A stretch of 64,000 bases of DNA from Galaxea fascicularis (taxonomy: Eukaryota > Cnidaria > Anthozoa > Scleractinia > Euphylliidae): contig OX419345.1 in the NCBI GenBank assembly GCA_948470475.1, forward strand, positions 22,501 to 86,500. The letters are read 5' to 3'. The position numbers and the translations under genes are program-made. Below are positions 49,601 through 61,741 of this stretch, piece after piece. A model generated the notes under the pieces. It was not told the DNA's origin. It made no database searches and saw only the letters and a program-made list of their open reading frames with translations. The first letter of the stretch is position 1; every line of letters starts with the position of its first letter.

Positions 49601-52600
49601 CATCGGCTGCTTTTATCTGCTAATTCTGGAAACTTCCGACAAGTGGAACAGTGCATTTTGTTTGTTTCTGTCCCCTTATAAACAAACCAAGTCGAATTCT
49701 ATCACCCAAGCTACGTCAGTATTGCCATTCTTAAGTGCTTCCGGAGACCATTTCAAAAATTTAAACAATTTTGGTTGAGACATTGCCGATACTCAAGCAA
49801 ACAAGCGATTCAAGAAGCTGACGTCGCTGATCGTTGCTGACAAGCACATGTGATCGATGTGCATGCAATTATGCTGTACAGCGGGGATCGCGTGGAAATC
49901 AATGGCGGCGCTTTAGCGAAGAAATCAAACACACAACTTGTACAAAAAGAAAAGAAGGCTTATTATCAAGGCACTTAGTTATGAAATACGGAAAAAATGG
50001 TTTATTATTTATCCAAAGTCAGGCAACGTCAGAGCTCTACAACTTACTTGTCCAATCGGACAACTTGGATAATTGTTTTCCTTGTCCGAATGGAAAAGTT
50101 ACCCGTCTCGGACGTTCGGACGGGCCAAGTTTTCTGCCCTGCTATAACCCCAAAAATGTTTTGGGCCATGAAACATCTTTATATTGCACTGAGCAAGATT
50201 ATGCAAACATTTTTTCATTTGGTTAAAACTTAATTTTTTGTTTCTTTTTTGTTTTTTGTTACTTGTTTCGCTTTTCAGTGTGTCTGTCTTTTGTTTGTCG
50301 CTGCTTTTATATATATAAAATAATACATGTATGCTTCAAATATGATTTCCAGTGCTTTTGTGTAGGCAATACTCAAGGTGATTCTAACTGTTGTAATCTG
50401 TATAATTTCATAACTTTTTTCTTTTTTTTTTCCTTCTGCATTCGACATTGCCTATCCGTATTCTGTTTCATTTTGAGGGAGCTCATAGCTCATGAGCCCA
50501 GTGGTTTCTTTATGAGCTTCCTCGCCATTTTATTTTAAATTTCATATTTGTATCTTATATTTTTTCTCTTATGAAATGGCAAATAAACTGAACTGAACTG
50601 AACTTTATGAATTTTCAAGGTCGGCAAAAATTGCCTCCATTTGAGAAACTGAAGCAAGTGAAAGAACCCTCAACATGGGTCTGGGTGAAGCATGATTCAT
50701 GACATCATTTCAGGATTTCTCTTGTGAGCTTTATTGTGATCAACAATGTTAGTGAGAATCTTGCTTGGATCTCAACAAAAATGCCTGCTGCCTGTGTTGT
50801 TTTCAGATGTAACAACACTCCAAACAAGAAGGAAAGTATTTGCACTTCATCCGATACCTGTTATTGAAGCAAATGACCCAAAGAAAAGAAAGAGAACAAA
50901 AAAGTGGGATGAAAAGTGGGCAGTCTGGAAGCCCACCAAATACTCAGCTGCGGGTTAGAAAAGATGAAGTTGGACAAGATTAACCCATTGACTACCAGCC
51001 GTTTTTACGTTTTCGGAGTGATTTTCCAGCAAAAACGATCCGTGGCATTTCATGACTTTATATTTGAAACTACCACAGAAAGTGGTGCTGCCCTAAAGTA
51101 CTGAAGGCTCAAGGTTTCTGAAAACGTCATTGTGACGCAGCTATTTTTCAATCGCGGAACTCAAGAACGGCCCAAGTTCGGTTTGTTTGCGAATTTTGCT
51201 ACGTTTACAGCCATTTTTCATCTTTAGTGGCAGCCTGATGAGCATCATTAAGCGTGACGGTTGCTAAGAGTCCACTTTCTCAAAGACGCAAGCAAGGTGA
51301 TGTACTTTGTTGTCAAATTTGGCTTGTTACTTCACGAACTGGGAATTCGGATCGTCAGACACTTAGTACCTTTGGGACTCGACTTTGGATGAATTTCTCG
51401 ACCTACCGCCGCATATTTTGGAATTTGCAAGCACTGAATATCCCCACAAGCACCAATTTTTGACGGTAGGTCGGAGTGGTTGTAGACTTAGTTTCTATGT
51501 GAAAAAATTGGGGGAAGGGACGGGCGCTGTCAAAAATTCTTGTTATTTCCCAGCATGCAATGCGGTCGGGATGTTGAAAATAGCGGAAAGGCTGGATTGC
51601 ACTGGAACAAAAGGCTGTCTCTACGCTCAGGAAAAGAATATGAACAAAAAAAGTCATTTCTAAGCTAGAACAAGGATTGAATTTTACTATGATGGTCGAA
51701 GTTTTGTTTTTTGACGATAATTTCTTTAAGAAACATAACAGTAAAAAGGGACATTTTCGTCGTTTCTGTTTAACGCTAAAAATGGTCATTTTTGTTCTTG
51801 TCCAAACTCAAAAGGTCATATTTGATCAAAAGTACTACGTTTCTTGTGTTTATTTAAATTTAAAGGGCATCCCATTTCATGCTAACAACTGACAGTTGAG
51901 CCAATATTTGAAAGCCAATATTTGATTGAGAAAGTTGCAACGTTTTGAAGCATGGGAGTGTTTTGCGGCCGGTTTTGGCCGGCACGGTAGTCAATGGGTT
52001 AAGCTTTTTTTGTCAGAAGAACGTTTAGACAAACATCCACAGAATTGATGCAAGTGACCAAGATTGTATTGGAGTGCCACTGCTGATCTCCTTCACTCAG
52101 TTAAGTGAGGAAAAAATATCCATACCGTAACTTCGAACATTTACAAAAAAATAAAGTTTTCAACAAAATGCAAAACGTTTGGGGGGTTTTATAATTATTA
52201 TGTAGGCACTTAAAAACAAATTTTAGTCTCATTTCTGTATTGACATCCAATAAAAGAACCATTTGAACCATTTGCTTTTCCCTTCAGAGTCTTGTGAACA
52301 CGACTGGGTAACATCCAAAATCTGAGTGGAAAAGTTTGCTTGTGGTGACTCACCTTCTCAAACTCAGGTTCCAACTGTGATTTGATGTGGGAGTGTGCTA
52401 GGTCAGCCAGCTCACATGCTCTGTGCCTTATCAGCTTGTCCAGCGGATCTCTGTCAGGGTTGTACTTGAGAGCATTGCTAGTGATCAAGTCAATGTCATT
52501 CAAGTACTGCATACATGTACTGTAATAATGGCAGTCAATCCTGTGTAGTATCGTTGCTAAATCCATAGGCTCTTTGATGACCTCCAGGTAGTCAGGTACC

Positions 52601-55600
52601 TGAGTGAAACAAAAAAAGAGTAAAACATGTTTCACTCAAGAACTTGCCACTTCCCAAATTCATTTACTGTTGCTGTTGTTCGATTCACTTAAAATCATAT
52701 AAAATTTATGTATCTTAAGTAAGAACTTCCTGGATAAAAGTACATGATTATTGTGTACCTCGAGCAAGTCCACTGGTTTTGAAAATTCTTTGAATCTGCG
52801 ATCAGTGATGAGCTTAGTGTGTACATCTCTGAGGAATATACGTAGCTCCCTCATGGTGTTTTCCTCATCTTGACGAGCCTTTTTAAGCTCTGCTTCTGAC
52901 AGCTGCCTTGGTGGTGGAGAAGGAGCAAAGGGTAGAACTTCCAAAACCTGATCTTTTGCTAAACATGCAAACAAAATAATGATATTAATTAATGCTCAAG
53001 GCTAAAAAAAATGGTTCAAGACTAGTAACAATAATGCTCTAATCAGTCTGTATACAGACTATAGTCTAGTTGAAATTTGCAAAAGAAAAAGAAAAACCAA
53101 CCAAACAAACAAACAATTCTGAAATGCCTAGTCTTGTGATCAGGTCTAGTTACTGCAAGCTTCATTCCTTTAATTACATTCATGATGCAGGGTGAGCATT
53201 TAACATGCTTTAGGGGTACAATAACAGTACTGCCTTTCACCAACAGGCCCGATGGATACAGTGTAATACCTCAAAGTTAGTTGTGAGATGAGGGTCCCTT
53301 GAATTGTTTAATAGTGTCAACAGCAAAACGGGGAGAAAATAGAGAATATGACAATATCATTGTTCAGGGCTGTCATTAAGTTTTCCTTTCATCTTCATAA
53401 TGTTTACATGTACATGCAAATTCACCAACAAAGTCTACAGTATGTTCAAGTTCACACTGCAACCAGGTGGACAATCAGACATGGTTTGATGCTACTCTGG
53501 TTTGAAGTTTGATGAATGTAACTTAAAAAGTTACAATTCACGACCCAACGTTTCGACACTCCTGTCTAGTGTCTTCATCAGGGGTGAAGTCTACAGTATT
53601 CACTTTGCAGCCAGAACAAGAGATACGAGTTGAAGCCCTCAATGACAGCACTGATAATGATAATGATGATGACTGGATAATAGTAATTTTACTGATAAAA
53701 TTTGTACTTGATTTCTTTTGTTTGGGTGGTTGAACAGCCTCTTCCAGGAGAAGATGATTAAAAAAGGCTCTTCTTTCGTCTGATGTAGGATGGACTACTT
53801 GAAAAACCTGGAAGAGAATAATTTAGTCACCTACAATATAAGAAAAATATTTGGTTTGCGCTTAAAACTGTTCATTGTCATGTTCAATTTTAACTGCCAA
53901 GTAATGGAAAACCAACAATAATGACCATTCGATCTCATTGACCATACTGCAAAATATCTCATTATTATTACTCTCTCATCTTTTTATGTGGCAGTGTATC
54001 CAATCTATCTTACCCTACACTATCTATCTATCTATCTATCTATCTAATCAAGAACCAACAACACAGCTCTCCCACCTGTCCAATCTCTTTAGAGAAGAAT
54101 TCTTGCATGATACTTGGAAGGTGATTCCAGCCTTTGTCAGCAGTTGCCAGAAACAGTACAGGAGCAAGAGGAGGAAGATCCTGAAGTAACGAGAAAAGTG
54201 TTGCATGCAGGCTGTCTCCTGTTGCATTCCACAATGAATCAAAATGAGGAGAATACACCACACAAGGCGATGAGCGTCTTGCTTCACGGAAGAGCTGAAA
54301 TTTTATCAAAGGAAATACCTTTAAAAAAAAAAACTGGTGAAAAAATCTTGATCTTGCTAAACCTGAGTAAATCAAACATTTGCTGTTCAATTTGGACATT
54401 TTGAATTTCAAAATGATGACTAGCAGGTAGACTTACCTGAGAGCAAGCTTCTTCAGGTGTTTTGGAAGTGACTCCATATAGAGCTGGTAAATCCAAACAG
54501 TACACAGTCATATGCTCCATGCAGTGTAATAATGCAGGGGCAATATGAGTTGACTGGCCCATGCCCTGCCCACCACATATTAACAACCTTGGGCGATATG
54601 TGGACAGTCCCCTAGCTTGTCCATTGCCAGAGCTGAAGAATGATGAGCGGCGACCTTCTGCTGTTTTAAGGTTGCTGGAAAACTGTTGTACACGACGCAT
54701 ATAGCGTTCACTTCTTGATGATCCAAGAGAGGCCTCAAAGATGGGTGGCCCTAAGTCATCATCTGAGCTGGCTTCTTCATCACTTAGGACTCCAACTGCC
54801 TTAGAGCAATGCTCATTGCGGCTGCTGCTAGTACTACCCACAAGGCTACAAGTATTGCTCTCTGACACTGGTGACAAATCACATTAACGTATTACTGCAA
54901 CACACATTTAACTTTACCTCTATGATATTAACAAAAGGGCAAGTGGAAACCAAAATGTTGAACTGTTTGTATGTAACAAAAACAGGACCACTCATATAAG
55001 TCAAGTGCAGTACACAAAGTCACATCAGCAAGCACATTTTTAAGCACATACCTGCCTTGACATGAGCAGGAGGGAATATTTTCTCTAGAATCTCCACAGC
55101 CTGAGTTACAGGCTGTTTCAGCACTGGCCACATGACAGTTGAGAGAGCTCTCGCAGGAGAAACAACTGATCTCTGAGAAGCAGGAACTATTGTCTTCATT
55201 GCTTTAAGGAAATCCTTAGCTGTTACCTCGATAGAATTCACATCAACCAACAGTTTCTTGTTGCTACTGTAAATTTGAGGATAACGTCTTCTTAAGGCAA
55301 ACAGGGCAGCTTCTGTACACAATGCTTTGATGTCTGCACCACAATAGCCAACGCAATGATCTGCAACCTCACTTACAAAGGATGGTAGTAATTTGGGTTC
55401 CCACTCACGAGTATGGATAGTTAAGATGCTTCTCCTTGCCTAAAACCAGCAAACAAGTAAAATATGTCTATCAATCTTATGATCTTTGTGTCTTGGTGCC
55501 TGTCACCCAAATCCTTTTCAACAGTTCAAATGAAAAAGAAAACACCTCTAGGCTACATTTACCTAAAAGACTGGCCTACCATCTGTACAGGTTTCTATAT

Positions 55601-58600
55601 TCTCAATCTGCTAACTAAAATCAAGTCTGACAAGCATGAAATAAAATGCTTACATTCCTATCAGGAAGAGCAAATTGAAATTCCCTATCAAATCTCCCAG
55701 GCCTTCGCAATGCAGGATCTATAGCATCAATTCTGTTAGTGGCTCCAATTATCACTATTTCCCCTCTGCTGTCCAAACCATCCATGAGAGCTAACAATGT
55801 GGACACAATGGAACTGTGAATCTGATCCTGACGACTGGAACGTACAGGAGCCAGACCATCTATTTCATCGAAGAATATGATGGCTGGCCTCATACTGAAT
55901 GCCTATAACAAAGTACATCCTAGTTATAAGCAATGCTTTCGAGTTGTATACCATAGAATATCCCACAAGTCACTTGTATTCTCTAAGACTTGCCACAAGT
56001 CGCCCTCTCGAGAAGCCAAGAGGAGCGAGTTGTGAGAGGTCGACTTGTCTCACTTGAAGGTTTTCATTTGCGTTTTACACTAAAAATGGGGAGTGGCGTG
56101 ACTGTCCAGGGTGATTTGTGCTACATTTGCAAGTCCTTGACTTCCATCAGTTATCGCCTTCGTAATCGCCATGTTGGAATTCAACTGCTAGTCATGTTTT
56201 GTTGCTCATAATTACTTTTGATTGACACCTTTAACCCCAAGGGTGCCAAAGATCTACTCTGATTGGTCTAAGTGCAGTGACCCGTTTTTGGGTAGCTAAA
56301 TTGGCACCAATCAAGTGTGAAAAGTCCCTTGTCCCGCGCCCTATTTCCTGTGCCATATTAAATAGGACAAAGGACTTTTTAGAAGTCTAGTATTCTCCTT
56401 GTATAAGGTATGACTGTCTGTATAGAAAGAAAATACAGGTGACAAGGAGAATATTCCTTGGTATGTCAACAACAACTTTATTTGTCTTTATTTGTCTTTA
56501 CATATAAAAGTTAAGGGTAGTTTGCCCTGTAAATAGCTGAGAAGCTAGTTGTGGCGGGGCAAGACAAATATGACAAATGACACGTGAAAGCTTTGTATAT
56601 CTATCTTATGTCATAGAAAAAATGGCCTTACACAATCAGTATAGTGCAAGATGGAAAGGCACAGTGGAATATCAACAAATATGCAACGGCTTCCCTGCAT
56701 TCTGATTGTCTGTATTTTCTATGCCATGGTATAGATACACATATACATTGTACATAGAGCTTTAGGTTAGTTAGAGAGATAACAAAATTATTAACTAAGT
56801 GCCTTGAATTAGGTCATTCAGAAAGGCAATTAAAAATGGCTGCAGAATAGTGAAATTTCACAACATATAGCTTCATGGATTCTTAATAGGAAAGGAACAT
56901 CATAATGAACCAGAAAAACAACCCACATCCCTTTTTGCACATCTTGCTCCAGTACAGCAATTGAGAATTTGTCGGCTTTTACAGAGAACTATTTGTAGAC
57001 AAACTAACACACGGAAACTTCTGATCTTTTGAACAGAATTGGAGAACTCAACAAGACAGATCCTTTCCCTAGGATATCTTACTTTTCACATTCATTAACT
57101 ATCAAAAATACTCCTAACAGGAGTTCACCCTTTGACCTTCTGACAAGCTCAAGAGATTGAACTAGGTTGGTGTAACAAAATTTTTTAATGTTCTCTGCTA
57201 GGATGTGGAAATTGATAGGTGCATAGATATGTTGTCACTAAGTGCCAGTGAGGATAACATTTTGCAATGAAGCATTACCTGATCAAATAACAGTCTGAGT
57301 TGCCTTTCAGATTCACCAACCCACTTGCTAAGACAATCTGCACCTTTTCGCATGAAGAAAGCTACCTTCTTGTCACCTTGACTGCACTCATTAGCAAGGG
57401 CTCGTGCTACTAATGTTTTTCCTGTACCTACAAAAAAAAAGCTTATCAACTATAAAAATCAAAATTGAAATCACCATGGAATTAACTGGAATCATCATGA
57501 CCATTGTCTTGATAACAGCCAAAAAACAGCTGAAATACAGTGTGACCTAAAAACTGAAATAGCCATGACACATTGGCGATTGAACATGGGTCTAAAGTAA
57601 TCAAAATGCCATTAAGATCTTTTGGAGGTTTTACTAGTCCAAGTCATACTAGTGATCACTTTGTTGGAAGAGGTGAGGAGAACAGAGAATGAAATGGGCA
57701 AGAATCATGGAGGTGAAGGATGTGGGCAGGGGTACACACATACACACAGTACCGTGAACACGTCATACTGACTGTTTACTATGGTTTACTTACAACATGA
57801 ACTGTCTTCTCAAACTAAAACCAAAACAGAAATTATACCTGGTGGACCATGAAAAAGAACCCCTCTTGGAGGAGCTATCTTGAACTTCTCAAACACCTCA
57901 GGATACACAAGTGGGAATAAGACCATCTCTTTTAATGCTCTTATCTGCTTATTTAGACCACCAACTGCATCAAACATCACCTTAAAATATTCAACAGTTG
58001 ATGTTAATCATAAATGCATTGAACTAGATACCTCTCTACAGATTGTTTAGACAATAACATTGTTCCAGTTAACTTTCAGAGTTAGGGAGTCACGGAAAAT
58101 TTTTAAGGGGTCATAAGACACGGGTCTTCCCTAATTTTCTTACTTAACAACTCTGTGTGTCGCGTCAGGGAGCCAGATTTCTCGGGTTTTTGACCCGAGA
58201 CCCGCCGCTTATCTGGAACACTGAATAAGCTCTAAATTTGTGGAACACCACCTACAGATGCAACTTCATTCCATTCTCCCGATTTAGTCAAATAGCTGTG
58301 GATTAAAACACTTCAGTTGCTATACTACAGGCCCCAGTTGTTCAAAGGCTGGATAGCGCTATCCACCGATAAATATCTATCTAGTGGATAGTGCAATTAG
58401 CTTTCCCAATACTTATCCGCTGGATAGTGCTATCTAACGTTTGAACAACTGGGGCCTGGTCTTCATAGGTGTTATTGCCTGGTTTTGCCTCAGTACAGAT
58501 TTAACTCTGCTACCATCACTTATACCACTTTCTTCTAGTAAAAAGAAATAACCAGATGTAAACACACTTAGAAATTAGATACTCTATCAATACACCCTCC

Positions 58601-60087
58601 TTTCTGTGGACATGCTAGAGGGTGAATTTATCAGGGTCCCAAACTGGGCCTGGGGGGTCCCTTGAGTCCCAGAACCCTGATTTTTTTGCCATGGAGCCCA
58701 GAGCCAAATTGTTTCACTGCCTGGATCCCTGAAGCAAATGCTATAGAGCTCCAGAGCCCCAAGAAATAATAATTATTAATCCTAAAGCCCTGGAATCCTG
58801 CCCTTTTAGGCCCAGGCCCTCAAACCCCAAACCCCTTTAGGACCCTGACAAATCAAGGTCTCGCCTGACTGAAGCACTAAAGTGAGCAACAATTTGGTGT
58901 GTGCCCACATTTTTAGGCAGTTAAATGCATCTTGAAATATATTTTATTTACCTATAATCAAGCAACTTTTCAAACATATCAAGCCATTTTGTATCAAGAA
59001 ATTAACAAATTCATGGTCACAGAATTTTCCAAGCTGCTTGCATTGAAATTTGATTCCTGTTGGCAAGAATGCAGGTCACATTAACAATCTGCACTAATTT
59101 TCACCTGTCATCCTCATTGATTCTGTCTCTTAACTATCACATGTAGAAACAATATTAATAAAGTAAAAACCTACGTAAAAAAGCCAGATATAGTTATTGT
59201 AGGTTATTAAATGTGTACATAATCATGATTTGGACACCTAATGTTTGGACAAAGAACCATTTTGGGCCTTTTCGTGGGCAGTAGCAATTGGGAATCAAGC
59301 ATGAACACAGTAAAATCTTTTCATCAAGCATGCATACAGCTCATTGCACTCTATATTCCTGATGAAAATCATTGCAGCTCTTATCACAGACAAACATTTT
59401 ACATATCTTACATGAAAAGATAAAGAATACAAATTAACCAGTTGATTAAGCTACTGGAAAATCCATTAAGCAAACAAAAAATTGAAACAAATGAACACAA
59501 CACTGAAAAGAATGTGTTGCTTAAAAACAACCACCAACTCAGCTAAGCATTCCTTAATGACACAACCTTTTACCTTGTTGTCAATGTTCATAGGATCAAC
59601 ATCAGCTAAACTTGAACCAATTCTTGCTCTCTCCTTAAGAATTCCAGTGGCTGCATCATCCAAAGTGAAGTTCATTGGTAGGCATCGACCTCTTGCCTTA
59701 GCCATGCTTTTGGACTTCCTCTCTTCAAACTTTCTTTCATCTTTTTCATTGCCTGAATCATCTGCAAGACATTACTACAAGGTTAATGAATCCCGCAATG
59801 AAACTGCAGCGTTTCATCAACATGTGGGACAGTTTCCAAACAGTTCACTTGTGAAGTAGGAATTCAAACCCTGCTCATCATTGCACCTCACTGATTAACT
59901 ACGGTCAAAGTTGTGATCACAATTTTTACAATTGTGTAAAGAAGCCTGAAAACAATTCAGGACTTCAACAGGGCTTGAACCTGTGACCTCGCGATTCCGG
60001 TGCGATGCTCTACCGAGCTATTAAGCCACTGATGTCTTTCATATGCACTGTTCACTTGTCTTTCACGGGAACATATGAACCCAAAAT

Positions 60088-60128
<41 letters not shown>

Positions 60129-61690
60129 AGTGCATCGCACCATAACTGCAAGGTCATGGGTTCAAGCCCTATTGAGGCCCTGAATTTTTTTCAGGCTTCT
60201 TTACACAATAATTGTAAAAATTGCGATCATAACTGCAATCATCCTTCATTGACTTTACTCTTAGTTTGTTAAGGATACTAATATGTGATGTTTTTCCTTT
60301 TTTTCCCCCTTGAGTTTTTAGACATCTTGACTCAAGTGCCAGATTTGAATGCTCATAAAGATTAAAATTAAAAAAACTTAGATTAAAGAACACAACTCAA
60401 CTACTTTATTCATTGGGCATAGTGTTTTATCTTTGACCTTGATCGCTACCAGACATGAAACTTTGGGTTTGTCTCTTAAATTTTTGTATCTGGCAATGTT
60501 TTGTAAAATTTACAGATATCCAAAACACAGGAAAACTCCTAGCTGAGGCAAACTAATTATCATAAACTTCACATTATCAGACATTGGCAATACAAAACCG
60601 TCATGTGAGTCTTGTGCCATTTATGGTTAATCAATTCATTTTCTCTGATTGGTTGGGTTGTCTGTTGTTTATTCCTTGGGCAACCAGCCTCCAAATTTTA
60701 CCACAAAATTGGTTGCCTGGTAAACTTTTTGGTCCTCTCAGACAACCTCTAATTTCGAGCACTGGTTAACCTAATCACCATCTTAGAAACTTGATAACCC
60801 TTTTCAATGTGGCAGTAAGTCTTACTTCAAAAATGTTGTTGTCCAACTTCCCCTGAAGTCCCCAGTGGCTGCTTAACACTTTTAACATTTTTTTATTTAG
60901 TCCTATCTTCTATCCCTTGTTGAGGTTTCTTTGTCACCAGAAAATTACTTACAGTAGTAACATTTACTACGCTAGCGATAAATTCCAAAAAGCTCTTACC
61001 AGAGGAGGATGTAGATGAACTCATGTTAATTGCTTTACGCTTGTGTCTACGCACACGCCTCAATGGAGAAGCATACTGAGCTGGTTTCTTTCTTTTATCA
61101 CTTTTTCTTCTCATTGCTATATGAAATGATCCCCTCTTTCCTATAATAGAGGATTAAGTTTATTACCATACTTTTTCAATATAGCCATGAAGCTTTCAAT
61201 TAAAAAGTTAAAGGCAAAATAGCTACCGGTACCTTGTAAAAGAACAAGAACCCCAGTATACATGTAGAATAACCAATACAAGGAGTTTGCTTTCTGGTAG
61301 TCTTGTTTGAACATCAAAGGAGATGGTGCTGATCTAGTTTCACAATGGTTACATGTCCTATTTGTTGACCATTCTATCTGCATATAAAAGTCCAATATTG
61401 GTCAGGCCTCCACTTGTTGGCATTGTGTCCAATTAGCTTTACCATGCTAAATACCAATTTAAAGTGATTGGTTTGATACCAAGCATCATCTCTCAGATTA
61501 AACTAATGTGATGGGGCATGATCTGCCAAACTGGAACTGCCGATAAAAAATTAACCTGCAAATATACCCCACAAGTTGTTTACTAGCATACCTCGGCTTG
61601 ATGTCTTCAGAGGTGGAGCAGTGTATCTGTTGGGTATTGGCCTTCTCTGTCTTAACCGATAACCTTTATAATCTTTCTCCTCTTCACCCT

Positions 61691-61741
<51 letters not shown>

